This document shows, one piece after another, positions 33,724-41,859 of a stretch of DNA of 64,000 nucleotides (its first letter is position 1; every line of letters starts with the position of its first letter). A model generated the notes under the pieces. That model had not been told where the DNA came from, did no database searches, and saw only the letters and a program-made list of their open reading frames with translations. A program made the position numbers and the translations under genes. The stretch lies in assembly GCA_946614435.1 (NCBI GenBank), contig CAMOGW010000003.1, positions 62,001-126,000 of the forward strand. Direction: 5' to 3'. Origin of the DNA: an uncultured Prevotella sp. (GTDB taxonomy: Bacteria > Bacteroidota > Bacteroidia > Bacteroidales > Bacteroidaceae).

Positions 33724-34953
33724 TTATTTGTTGAATTCCTTGACAATCAGGGTCGAGTTTGTGCCTCCGAAGCCGAACGAGTTCGAGAGGAACATGTTGA
33801 ACTTAGCCTCCTTGGTCTCGGGAATGACGTTGATGCAAGCCGTCTCGTCGTCGGGATTCTCGAAGTTGATGTTGCCGGCGATGAAGCCGTTCTGCATCAT
33901 CAGCATCGAGTAGATAAGCTCACTGGCACCTGCCATCCACATCTCGTGGCCTGTCTGACTCTTTGTTGAAGTCACAGGCACGCGATAGTCGCCGAAGAGC
34001 TGTGCAATGGCCATTGCCTCGCGACCGTCGCCGGCCTTGGTCGAGGTGGCGTGGGCATTGATGTAGCCAATCTCACGCACGTCGCTGATGCCGCTGTGCT
34101 TCAGGCAGAGCTCTAACGAGCGAGCAGGGCCGGCCACGTTGGGTGTTGAGATGTGATCGCCGTTGCCAGAGAATCCCCAGCCGATAACTTCGGCCAGGAT
34201 GGGCGCACCGCGCTTCACAGCATGCTCCAGACTCTCCAGAATCACCGTTGCAGCGCCACCGCCAGGCACCAGTCCGTCGCGGTCGCGGTCGAAGGGGCGA
34301 CAAGCCTTTGTCGGTTCGCTCTCTCGTTTCGAGAATGCCTGAATGCCATCGAACGAAGCCACGCAATACATGTTGGCTTCCTGTGCACCACCGCAGATCA
34401 CGCAGTCCTGCAGTCCGTCCTTGATGAGCAGCGAAGCCAGTCCGACGGCTTGTGAACTGCTGGCGCATGCTGCCGATGAAGTGAGGTTGATGCCGCGCAG
34501 ATGGAACAGTGTGGCCAGGTTCATCGTCACGGTAGAGTTCATCGACTGGAAGATGGCACCACTGCCGCAGGCTGCCGTACTGCCGAACTCGCGGAAACGG
34601 TCCATCGACTCCATCGTGGCCTGTGCCACTGAGTCATTGCCATAGATGATGCCCACTTCGTTGTTGTCCAGGAAGTCCTGATCAATGTGGGCTGCCTCCA
34701 ATGCATCCTTCGTAGCCATGTAGGCATACTTCGCTTCCTCGGGCATGAACTGTCGCGGACCGCGCTTTACGAAAGGCTTCAGGTCGGGCATTTCCACATT
34801 GGCGCACAAGGCCGATGCAAAGCCCTTGTCCTTGCGCTCCTGACTAAAGATGATGCCACTGCGACCCGTATATAGCGACTCGCGTACCTCCTCCAGTGTC
34901 TTTCCCAGGCACGACCAAATGCCCATACCTGTAATCACAACTCTATTGCTCAT
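33724..34953 (-). CDS. Beta-ketoacyl-ACP synthase (FabF-type) of the lipid/polyene cluster
   Basis: A 409-residue condensing enzyme with the intact Cys-His-His triad: Cys163 (SSAACASSSQAVGL), His301 (YINAHATST) and His336 (TKSQTGHEMWMAG). It extends acyl chains by two carbons on the ACP encoded next door (62 bases away). The motif NAHATST instead of NAHGTST and the acidic insert regions place it outside housekeeping FabF, in the group seen in aryl-polyene and related lipid clusters. Only one ketosynthase gene is present; no chain-length factor is visible in this window. Confidence 0.9.
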   Translation of the reverse strand: MSNRVVITGMGIWSCLGKTLEEVRESLYTGRSGIIFSQERKDKGFASALCANVEMPDLKPFVKRGPRQFMPEEAKYAYMATKDALEAAHIDQDFLDNNEVGIIYGNDSVAQATMESMDRFREFGSTAACGSGAIFQSMNSTVTMNLATLFHLRGINLTSSAACASSSQAVGLASLLIKDGLQDCVICGGAQEANMYCVASFDGIQAFSKRESEPTKACRPFDRDRDGLVPGGGAATVILESLEHAVKRGAPILAEVIGWGFSGNGDHISTPNVAGPARSLELCLKHSGISDVREIGYINAHATSTKAGDGREAMAIAQLFGDYRVPVTSTKSQTGHEMWMAGASELIYSMLMMQNGFIAGNINFENPDDETACINVIPETKEAKFNMFLSNSFGFGGTNSTLIVKEFNK

Positions 34954-35029
34954 TTCTTTTCGTTCTTTCTTTATATAATGTTATAATGTGTAAATTATCC
35001 CTTTGTTATCCTGTTCTCTCACCGCTGTA

Positions 35030-36160
35030 TCAGATGTTCTTGCAGTAGCATCTGCGGCGTTTCACGGTCTCGGGGTGCATGGGCTTCCATTGTGCCAGCT
35101 CGGGGGCATTGGTCTCCAGCTGTGGCCCTGTCTCGGCCCATTTGAAGCCGTTCTTGTTGAAGATGGGAATCAAGTCGTCGAAAAACAGCGCGTTCACACC
35201 CAATCCCCTGAAATCCTTGCGCACTGCAATGAGCAGCAGGTCAACGTGGTCAGATTTTTTCCATTTCAGGGCCTTCAGCAGGTGATACCATCCGAAGGGC
35301 CACATCGAGCCGTGTGTCTTGTGCATGGCCTCGGACAGGCTGGGCATCGTCACTGCTACGCCCACCAGCTCGCCTTTGGCATTGGTGATGAGTGGAACCA
35401 TGTTCAGATCTACTACTTTCACGTAAAGCTTTACGAACTCATCGATTTGGTCTTTAGAGAGCGATGAGTAGCCGAATAGCTCGGAATATGACTCGTTGAG
35501 CAGATCGAATATCTCCTGACCGTAGTGGTCAAACAGCTCTTGGCTCTTCACTTTTTTCACAGTCAGTCCCAGCATCGTCCTGCAATAGTCGGCCACGCGG
35601 GCATATTTGGCTGGTACCTCTTCGGGTATCTGCACCCGAATCTGTACCCAATCCACTTCTTTCCCGAATCCCAGTTTTTCTAAATGCTGTGGATAGTACG
35701 GAGGATTATATATCGCAGTGGTCGAGCCAATCATGTCGAAGTCCTCTACCAGCATGCCCTCTTTGTCGAAGTCGGTGATGCCCATCGGGCCCTGCATGTG
35801 ATTCATTCCCATTGTACGCCCCCATTCCTCCACGGTCTTGAGCAGAGCGGTAGAGACTTGCAGGTCGTTAATGAACTCGATCAGGCTGAAACGCACTGTC
35901 TTGGTGTTCCATCGCGTGTTGGCCTTGTGGTTCACGATGCCAACAATGCGCCCCACCGCTTCATTCCCCTTATAGGCAATGAATGGCTGTAGGTCGCAGA
36001 AAGAGAGACCTGCATTCTTCTTCGGATTGAAACTGTCAACAATGTCACTCTCCAAATCGGGTACATACTGGCTACAGTTAGCATATATCCTTTTTGGGAC
36101 TGACAGAAAATCTTTCAGTTCGTGTTTGTTTTCAACCTTTTTAACCTCTATCTCGTTCAT
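35030..36160 (-). CDS. GNAT-fold acetyltransferase-like protein of unknown substrate
   Basis: A 376-residue protein with two GNAT-like halves. The second half has the acyl-CoA-binding type segment DLLLIAVRKDFRGLGVNALFFDDL; the first has MNHMQGPMGITDFDKEG, a pattern of a conserved family annotated only as N-acetyltransferase-like. It stands 76 bases upstream of the ketosynthase gene on the same strand, and a TACCTTTG box precedes it, so it could be the first gene of the lipid cluster. Alternatively it is an unrelated conserved gene that shares the transcript. Substrate is unknown. Confidence 0.75.
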   Translation of the reverse strand: MNEIEVKKVENKHELKDFLSVPKRIYANCSQYVPDLESDIVDSFNPKKNAGLSFCDLQPFIAYKGNEAVGRIVGIVNHKANTRWNTKTVRFSLIEFINDLQVSTALLKTVEEWGRTMGMNHMQGPMGITDFDKEGMLVEDFDMIGSTTAIYNPPYYPQHLEKLGFGKEVDWVQIRVQIPEEVPAKYARVADYCRTMLGLTVKKVKSQELFDHYGQEIFDLLNESYSELFGYSSLSKDQIDEFVKLYVKVVDLNMVPLITNAKGELVGVAVTMPSLSEAMHKTHGSMWPFGWYHLLKALKWKKSDHVDLLLIAVRKDFRGLGVNALFFDDLIPIFNKNGFKWAETGPQLETNAPELAQWKPMHPETVKRRRCYCKNI

Positions 36161-36167
36161 TTGCGTG

Positions 36168-36175
36168 CAAAGGTA
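36168..36175 (-). promoter_or_regulatory. -7 box upstream of the GNAT-like gene and lipid cluster
   Basis: TACCTTTG on the minus strand, 7 bases before the ATG at 36160. If active it gives an almost leaderless transcript. No TTTG at the correct -33 distance. Confidence 0.45.
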
Positions 36176-36250
36176 CGCTTTTTTTGCGAAAAACTATCAA
36201 TTTGTGGAAAGTTTCTTACTTTTTACTATTATTATTGTGAAATTGAACAG

Positions 36251-38410
36251 TCAAAGACCTCGCATGGAGAGCGATATTCTGTTGCGCCGACGGTCTATTT
36301 CCAATACGCGCACCATGACGTGCTGATGCAGTTTCACCACTTCGTTCGGGTCTTTCACGAACTTGTCGGCCAGCTGTGAAATGTGTACGAGTCCGTCCTG
36401 ATGCACGCCAATGTCAACGAATGCCCCGAAGTTCGTGATGTTGGTCACGATGCCGGGCAGTTCCATGCCTTCGGTCAGGTCGTCGATGGTCTCTATGCCT
36501 TTGGCAAACTCAAATTCCTCAATCTGCTGGCGCGGGTCGCGTCCGGGCTTCTCCAGCTCCTTCATAATGTCGGTCAGCGTGGGCAGTCCGATGCTGTCGG
36601 TCACGTATTTCTCCAGCTTAATCTGGCTGCGCAGTTCCTTCTGTTTGATAAGGTCGGCTACGGCGCATCCCAAGTCGCGTGCCATTCGTTCCACCACCTG
36701 ATAGCTCTCGGGGTGTACGGCACTGTTGTCCAGTGGGTTGCGTGCTTCGGGTATGCGCAGGAATCCGGCGCACTGTTCAAAGGCGGCAGGTCCCAGTCGC
36801 GGCACTTTCTTCAGCTGTGCGCGTGAGGTGAAGGGGCCGTTCTCCCGTCTGAAGTCCACGATGTTCCTGGCCAGTGTGGGTCCCAGTCCGCTCACGTATT
36901 GCAGCAGGTGGCTCGATGCCGTGTTCAGGTTCACGCCCACAGCGTTCACGCAGCTCTCCACGGTCATGTCCAACTGTCGTTTCAGTTTCGTCTGATCCAC
37001 ATCGTGCTGATACTGTCCCACGCCGATGCTCTTCGGGTCTATCTTCACCAGTTCGGCCAGTGGGTCCATGAGTCGTCGGCCTATGCTCACGGCTCCGCGC
37101 ACGGTCACGTCCTCGTCGGGGAACTCGTCGCGTGCCACTTTCGAAGCCGAATAGACCGAGGCACCGTCTTCGCTGACCACGAACAGGCGCACCTCCTGCT
37201 GCGCTCCCTGTGTTGTGGGGAGCGAGTGCAGCACGTCTTCAATGAATGTTTTCGTCTCGCGGCTGGCTGTGCCGTTGCCGATGGCGATAGCTTCGATGTG
37301 GTAGTCAGCCAGCATCTGTTGCACGTGGACTGATGCCTGCATGCGTCGGTTCACGGGCGGGTGGGGGAATATGGCTTCGTGATGCAGCAAGTTGCCCTGC
37401 GCATCGAGACACACCACCTTGCAGCCAGTGCGGAAGCCCGGGTCAATGCCCATCACGCGCTTCGGCCCTAATGGAGCGCCCAGCAGTAGTTGGCGCAGGT
37501 TCTCGGCAAACACGCGGATGGCATCCTCGTCGGCCTTCTCCTTGCTCATGGCTGCAAACTCGGTCTCAATCGATGGCTTCAGCAGGCGCTTGAATCCGTC
37601 TTCCACGGCTTCGCCCACGAGTTTTCCGCAAGGCGTGTTGCCATAAACGTAGTGGCGCTTCAGCCTTTCTATACAATCGTCGTCGTTGGCTGAGATCGAT
37701 ATTCTCAAGATGCCTTCGGCCTCGCCCCGTCGCATGGCCAGCAACCGGTGGGAGCTGCAGCGGCGCAACGGCTCCTGCCAGTCAAAGTAGTCGGAGTACT
37801 TGGCAGCCTCGTCGGTCTCGGCCTTGGCCTTCACCACCTTCGATGTGATGATGGCCTCTCGCCTGAAGGCCGAACGTATCTGCTGTCGGCTGCGCTCGTC
37901 CTCGCTCACGTTCTCGGCAATGATGTCCTGTGCGCCTTTCAGTGCTTGTGCGGCATCCTTCACGTCGCCTTTCACGTATTTCTCGGCGGCCTGTTCGGGG
38001 TCGCGCTCGCGTTGCATCAGCAGCAGCGTGGCCAGTGGCTCCAGTCCCAGCTCGCGTGCCACTTGAGCACGGGTGCGTCGCTTGGGCTTGAAGGGCAGAT
38101 AAATGTCCTCTAACTCGTTGGCATCCCAGCATTCGTTGATGCGATGCTCCAGTTCAGGAGTCAGCTTCTGCTGTTCGGCTATGGTCTTCGTGATGGTCTC
38201 CTTGCGTTTCACCATCTCCTTCAGCTTGTCGTATTGTTCGCTGATGGCGGCTATCTTCACCTCGTCCAGTCCTCCCGTGCGCTCTTTTCGGTAGCGTGCA
38301 ATGAAGGGTATGGTGCATCCCTCGTCAATCAGGGCCAGCGTGTTGGCTACAGCACCGCTGGGCAGGCTCAAGCCCTTCGCTATGATGGCAGCGAGCATCT
38401 TGTTTTCCAT
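36251..38410 (-). CDS. tex: Tex-family transcription accessory/S1 RNA-binding protein
   Basis: A 719-residue Tex protein with the complete family layout: N-terminal helical domain with FIARYRKERTGGLDE, DIYLPFKPKRRTRAQVARE, a YqgF/RNase H-like domain (VMGIDPGFRTGCKVVCLD), helix-hairpin-helix repeats (LLQYVSGLGPTLARNIVDFR) and a C-terminal S1 domain (GMELPGIVTNITNFGAFVDI). Tex binds nucleic acid and affects transcription and stress tolerance. The gene follows the Lrp-type regulator gene by 6 bases and is likely cotranscribed. Confidence 0.96.
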   Translation of the reverse strand: MENKMLAAIIAKGLSLPSGAVANTLALIDEGCTIPFIARYRKERTGGLDEVKIAAISEQYDKLKEMVKRKETITKTIAEQQKLTPELEHRINECWDANELEDIYLPFKPKRRTRAQVARELGLEPLATLLLMQRERDPEQAAEKYVKGDVKDAAQALKGAQDIIAENVSEDERSRQQIRSAFRREAIITSKVVKAKAETDEAAKYSDYFDWQEPLRRCSSHRLLAMRRGEAEGILRISISANDDDCIERLKRHYVYGNTPCGKLVGEAVEDGFKRLLKPSIETEFAAMSKEKADEDAIRVFAENLRQLLLGAPLGPKRVMGIDPGFRTGCKVVCLDAQGNLLHHEAIFPHPPVNRRMQASVHVQQMLADYHIEAIAIGNGTASRETKTFIEDVLHSLPTTQGAQQEVRLFVVSEDGASVYSASKVARDEFPDEDVTVRGAVSIGRRLMDPLAELVKIDPKSIGVGQYQHDVDQTKLKRQLDMTVESCVNAVGVNLNTASSHLLQYVSGLGPTLARNIVDFRRENGPFTSRAQLKKVPRLGPAAFEQCAGFLRIPEARNPLDNSAVHPESYQVVERMARDLGCAVADLIKQKELRSQIKLEKYVTDSIGLPTLTDIMKELEKPGRDPRQQIEEFEFAKGIETIDDLTEGMELPGIVTNITNFGAFVDIGVHQDGLVHISQLADKFVKDPNEVVKLHQHVMVRVLEIDRRRNRISLSMRGL

Positions 38411-38416
38411 TGCCAG

Positions 38417-38935
38417 TTAGTTTTCTGAGTTCTCGGAGAGCTCGGAGGTCTCAGAGGTCTCCGAATCCTCTGAGAGCTCATTCATCGACACCTGTCGGTC
38501 GATGGCAGCGTGGAACGAGATGATGCTCTCGCTGCGGGCCAGTCCGAGTGGTTGCAGCTTGTCGTGAATGATGTTCAGCAGATGATGGTTGTTCAGTGCA
38601 TAAATCTTGATGAACAAATCGTAGTTGCCGGTGGTGTAGTGGCACTCCACCACTTCAGGAATCTCCTTCAGCTTGGCCACCACCTTGTCGAACGATTCAG
38701 GATTCTTCAGATTCAGTCCTATAAAGGCGCAAGTCTCATAGCCTATCTTCTCGGGGTCTATGATGAACTGCGAGCCCTTCAGAATGCCGATGTTCGTCAG
38801 TTTCTGTATGCGCTGGTGAATGGCTGCGCCGCTCACGTTGCAGGCACGTGCCACTTCCAGGAAAGGGATGCGTGCATCGTCGGCTATCAGCTTCAGAATC
38901 TGTTTGTCTAATTTATCAAGTTTTTGATTTGCCAT
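38417..38935 (-). CDS. Lrp/AsnC-family transcriptional regulator with a Glu-x-Ser repeat tail
   Basis: A 172-residue regulator with an N-terminal winged helix (KLDKLDKQILKLIADDARIP, FLEVARACNVSGAAIHQRIQ) and a C-terminal RAM domain (VECHYTTGNYDLFIKIYALN) that binds amino acids or related ligands. The last 20 residues are tandem Glu-x-Ser triplets (ELSEDSETSETSELSENSEN), encoded by a period-9 DNA repeat and absent from ordinary Lrp proteins. It is directly upstream of tex. A TACCTTTG box (38978-38971) is found 35 bases before its ATG. Ligand and targets are unknown. Confidence 0.92.
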   Translation of the reverse strand: MANQKLDKLDKQILKLIADDARIPFLEVARACNVSGAAIHQRIQKLTNIGILKGSQFIIDPEKIGYETCAFIGLNLKNPESFDKVVAKLKEIPEVVECHYTTGNYDLFIKIYALNNHHLLNIIHDKLQPLGLARSESIISFHAAIDRQVSMNELSEDSETSETSELSENSEN

Positions 38936-38970
38936 ATTTTATTTATCTTTTTATTTGTAAATGTTGCTTG

Positions 38971-38978
38971 CAAAGGTA
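38971..38978 (-). promoter_or_regulatory. -7 box of the Lrp-tex operon
   Basis: TACCTTTG on the minus strand, 35 bases upstream of the regulator start; no exact -33 TTTG. Confidence 0.5.
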
Positions 38979-39039
38979 GTAACATTTTTTCATACAAGCA
39001 ACAGATTAGAACAAAAAAAGCCCTTTTCAGAGCAAATTG

Positions 39040-39537
39040 TTATTGTTTAGGCTGCTCTGTAGCCGAATAGTTAATTCTCAGGGCGAACTCTCGCTGCAGT
39101 TGTTGTTTCACGTCGGCTATGATGCCCATTGGTACGTCCTTGTCGGCTTTGATGCTTACGGTCATTCGGGCCTGGTCTTCGCTGTTCATGCGGTTGCGTT
39201 CGTTCTCAATATGTGCTTTGATGTCGTCGAGCGTAGCCAGCCGGTCGTTCAGTTGCATGAAGAACTCGCCTTGCAGTGCTTTGGCTGTAGCATCTTGTGG
39301 GTCAGCCCCTTGTGCAGGCATGCGTCGCCCTATATATATATAGGTAACCGACGATTTGTGCTCCAGCTTTTGCACCTCCGAGCCTTGCGGCACGGTGAAC
39401 TTCACTTTCGGGTCAACGTCGCGCATGTGCGTGACAATCATGAAGAAAAACAGCACTGTGAAGATGAGGTCGGGCAGTGACGAAGTGTTCAGTCCCGGCA
39501 TCTCATGTCCTTTTCTATGAATAAATCTTCTTTTCAT
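39040..39537 (-). CDS. exbD: ExbD/TolR-type biopolymer transport protein (second copy)
   Basis: A 165-residue ExbD protein: MKRRFIHRKGHEMPGLNTSS, then one membrane helix LPDLIFTVLFFFMIVTHMR with the conserved Asp that carries protons, and a periplasmic domain. It partners with the ExbB-type channel of the same operon to energise TonB-dependent transport or a related process. The start at 39537 (ATG preceded by AGGATTAGGA) is preferred; the frame continues upstream only into a period-7 repeat. It is the last gene of the operon. Confidence 0.9.
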   Translation of the reverse strand: MKRRFIHRKGHEMPGLNTSSLPDLIFTVLFFFMIVTHMRDVDPKVKFTVPQGSEVQKLEHKSSVTYIYIGRRMPAQGADPQDATAKALQGEFFMQLNDRLATLDDIKAHIENERNRMNSEDQARMTVSIKADKDVPMGIIADVKQQLQREFALRINYSATEQPKQ

Positions 39538-39552
39538 TCCTAATCCTTCCTC

Positions 39553-39607
39553 GTTCAATGTTCCCCGTTCCCCGTTCAATGTTCCACGTTCACCGTTCCC
39601 CGTTCCA
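39553..39607. repeat. Period-7 repeat array at the junction of the two exbD genes
   Basis: About eight degenerate heptamers of the form NGAACNN (minus strand) cover the end of the first exbD gene and the gap to the second. They encode the aberrant C-terminus (EDVERGTVNVEH) of the upstream protein. Confidence 0.7.
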
Positions 39608-40166
39608 CGTCTTCACTGATTCGTTGTGGATAGACCATTCCGATGGCATCGCGCTCATACTGCGTACACTTGGCGTAAGGTCGCTTGAACTGCTTGATGG
39701 CCAGTTCGTTGCGCAGTTGCCTGTAGGCTTTTACAATCGTGTTCTGTAGTTGAAAGTAGGCATCATAGCTGGTCTCTCGGCTCACCATGATAGAGAGGAT
39801 GTGGCGGTCGCTCACGGTGCAGCGCCCGAAGTAGTTCACGTCGCGCACGCTCTTCTCCGGCAGCGTGGGATCGTTCGTCGGGTTAGCCACAAACGTCTTG
39901 ATGCGCTCCGTGAGTTCCTCATGAGTGACGGGCTCGTCGTTGCACGTCAGCTTGTCGTTCTCGTCCAGTTTCAGCTGCAGCACGTTGCGCTCCTTCACCT
40001 CCAGTTCCACCTGTTCCTCCTGTTGGGGTGGGGGCAGCTGTCGGGGCAGTCCCTTGTCGGTGTCCATCGACGAGGTCATGAGGAAAAAGATCAGCAGCAT
40101 GAACGATATGTCGGCTGTCGATGTGGCATTCAGTCCGGGTAGCTTTCTCTTCTTATGTTTAAACAC
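39576..40166 (-). CDS. exbD: ExbD/TolR-type biopolymer transport protein (first copy)
   Basis: A 196-residue ExbD protein with KHKKRKLPGLNATSTADISF followed by the single membrane helix (MLLIFFLMTSSMDTD) with the conserved Asp in TADIS, a Pro/Gln linker and a periplasmic domain. It lies 27 bases after the 124-residue membrane protein gene. Its final 12 residues (EDVERGTVNVEH) come from the period-7 repeat array and probably do not belong to the original protein. Paired, different ExbD proteins are typical of Bacteroidetes ExbBD systems. Confidence 0.9.
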   Translation of the reverse strand: MFKHKKRKLPGLNATSTADISFMLLIFFLMTSSMDTDKGLPRQLPPPQQEEQVELEVKERNVLQLKLDENDKLTCNDEPVTHEELTERIKTFVANPTNDPTLPEKSVRDVNYFGRCTVSDRHILSIMVSRETSYDAYFQLQNTIVKAYRQLRNELAIKQFKRPYAKCTQYERDAIGMVYPQRISEDVERGTVNVEH

Positions 40167-40193
40167 GGTGCAGTCGGGTGATTGATTTGATGG

Positions 40194-40568
40194 TCAGTGC
40201 TTCAGTCGGCGGCCTATGCCGAAGGCGCTCAGTGCCACGCACACCACAGCCACGACAATGAGCACGATCGACGTGTTGATGAGCATGTCGCTCACGCGCA
40301 GCCATAAGCTGTTGTCGAACGTGTGCCCGTTGATGTTCAGCGGCTGCGTGTCGGCAGTGAGGGCGGTCAGTGCCAGTGTGGCAGCAAGCAGTAGTGCCAC
40401 GCTCCACGCGATGCGCTTGGCCGGTATGCCCATCGTGAGCCGTTCGCTGTTGTGCATGCGCAATGTGCGCAGCATCGACCATGCAGTGAGGCCCACGGTG
40501 AGGGCCGTCAGCACGTAGATGCTCACGAGCAGCACGTCGATGAACAATGGTGACTCGTAGAAACTCAT
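40194..40568 (-). CDS. Small membrane protein in the exbB-exbD operon (unknown)
   Basis: A 124-residue protein with three hydrophobic helices: LFIDVLLVSIYVLTALTVGL, AWSVALLLAATLALTALTA and a final MLINTSIVLIVVAVVCVALS. A basic end follows (GIGRRLKH). It overlaps the exbB gene by 4 bases and is followed closely by the first exbD gene. The conserved place between ExbB and ExbD suggests an accessory subunit of the proton channel complex. No family name can be given with certainty. Confidence 0.75.
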   Translation of the reverse strand: MSFYESPLFIDVLLVSIYVLTALTVGLTAWSMLRTLRMHNSERLTMGIPAKRIAWSVALLLAATLALTALTADTQPLNINGHTFDNSLWLRVSDMLINTSIVLIVVAVVCVALSAFGIGRRLKH

Positions 40569-41422
40569 GCCTCAGTGTGCTGTTTATGTTTCATGATGAT
40601 GTCGAGCAGCGTGATGGCCGACTCTTCCATCTGTGAGGTCAGGTGCTCAATCTTCGAGAGAATGTAGCTGTAGAACACTTGCAGCACAAGTGCCACGATG
40701 ATGCCGAAGATGGTGGTGATGAGGGCCACCTTCATGCCCGAGGCCACAATGGTGGGGCCAATGTCGCCAAACTCCTGTATCTGGTCGAATGCCATCACCA
40801 TGCCGATCACCGTGCCGAGGAAGCCCAGCGACGGAGCGATGGCTATGAACAGCGTGATCCACGAGCAACCCTTCTCCAGCTTGGCCACCTGCACGTTGCC
40901 ATAGCTCTCAATGCTACGCTCCACCACGTCCATTGCCTCGTGTATGTGCAGCAGGCCCTGATAGCAGATGGAGGCCACGGGTCCTCGCGTGTCGCGGCAG
41001 ATGGCTTTAGCCCCTTCTATGTCGCCGGCCTCCACCTTCTTCTCGATGTCGGCCAGCAGTTTCTTGGCATTGATCTCCGAGAGCGTGAGATAGATGATGC
41101 GCTCAATGCAGAACGCCAGTCCCAGCACCAGTGCCAGGGCCACGAGCGACATGAAGCCGGCTGTGCCTTCCACGAACTTCGTCTTCAGCTTTGTGTGCAG
41201 TCCGCCTTCCTGTTGGGCAGCCGCCTGCATGTCGGCCATGTCGTTTTCGTCTATCACCTCGTCGAGTGCGAATCCGGCTGGCAGTGTGTCGGCAGCTTGC
41301 GGCTGCGTTGCACTGCTATCTACGATCTCCGTACTGTCCGAGACCGTCTTGTCCTGTGCCGTGACAGGCGCGGCCAGCACCGTCATGGCTGTCAAGACTA
41401 TTGCAATTATCCCATTTTTCAT
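40565..41422 (-). CDS. exbB: MotA/TolQ/ExbB-type proton channel protein
   Basis: A 285-residue ExbB-type protein. It has a signal-like N-terminal helix, an acidic periplasmic stretch, and three membrane segments: MSLVALALVLGLAFCIERII, then the conserved pore region SWITLFIAIAPSLGFLGTVI plus GMVMAFDQIQEFGDIG, and a final helix LITTIFGIIVALVLQVFYSY. Together with the two ExbD proteins it makes a proton-driven motor that powers TonB or Tol-like systems. First gene of the operon; a TACCTTTG box is at 41488-41481 on its strand. Confidence 0.94.
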   Translation of the reverse strand: MKNGIIAIVLTAMTVLAAPVTAQDKTVSDSTEIVDSSATQPQAADTLPAGFALDEVIDENDMADMQAAAQQEGGLHTKLKTKFVEGTAGFMSLVALALVLGLAFCIERIIYLTLSEINAKKLLADIEKKVEAGDIEGAKAICRDTRGPVASICYQGLLHIHEAMDVVERSIESYGNVQVAKLEKGCSWITLFIAIAPSLGFLGTVIGMVMAFDQIQEFGDIGPTIVASGMKVALITTIFGIIVALVLQVFYSYILSKIEHLTSQMEESAITLLDIIMKHKQHTEA

Positions 41423-41480
41423 TACACCTTATTATATATTATATATATGTCAGTTCGCGTTTGGCTGAAAATTCAGCGGG

Positions 41481-41488
41481 CAAAGGTA
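41481..41488 (-). promoter_or_regulatory. -7 box of the exbB operon
   Basis: TACCTTTG on the minus strand, 58 bases upstream of the exbB ATG. The palindromic element copy B begins about 80 bases further upstream. Confidence 0.5.
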
Positions 41489-41570
41489 CGAATTTCTTTT
41501 GAATAATCATTGCTCTTTAAATGTTTTTAGCCTATCCAGCCGTTTTCATGGAGCGAAGTGCCACATCTTG

Positions 41571-41680
41571 AGGGGTGATTCAGGCTGAATGAGAATAAGC
41601 AGCTGCAGCGGATTATATAGTCCGCTATAGCCGATTATATAATCCGCTGCAGCTGCTTATTCTGAAATGACCTAAATCGC
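41571..41680 (-). repeat. 110-bp nested palindromic element, copy B
   Basis: Same length and structure as copy A (26169-26278) but in inverse orientation: ends AGGGGTGATTCAG (41571-41583) and CCTAAATCGC (41671-41680), perfect 22-base arms at 41595-41616 and 41639-41660, and a 22-base loop that matches the complement of the copy A loop at 21 of 22 positions. It lies in the 437-base gap between the divergent exbB operon and groES; the remaining gap holds only the two promoters. Confidence 0.9.
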
Positions 41681-41764
41681 CCCGACAGATAGGATCCTTT
41701 CTCCCGTCGTCTGTGTCATGTCATCCCGCTATTCGGCTGCAATCGCGTCGCGTTTTTGTGTCAC

Positions 41765-41796
41765 TTTGTCAGTCCTGCGCTTTTGGCATAGTTTTG
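41765..41796 (+). promoter_or_regulatory. Promoter of groES-groEL
   Basis: TTTG (41765-41768), 20 bases, TAGTTTTG (41789-41796), 63 bases before the groES ATG. No CIRCE inverted repeat is visible nearby. Confidence 0.7.
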
Positions 41797-41859
41797 GCAT
41801 GATGTGAGGTAGAATTGAAAAAAACAAGAACATTCATTTTCATAAAAAACAAAAGAACT

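Noticed and set aside
41783..41800. Sigma-54-like GG-N10-GC pattern (TTGGCATAGTTTTGGC) upstream of groES
   Set aside because: The same bases form a perfect TAGTTTTG -7 box with TTTG 20 bases upstream, which is the normal promoter type here; the -24/-12 likeness is imperfect and probably chance.
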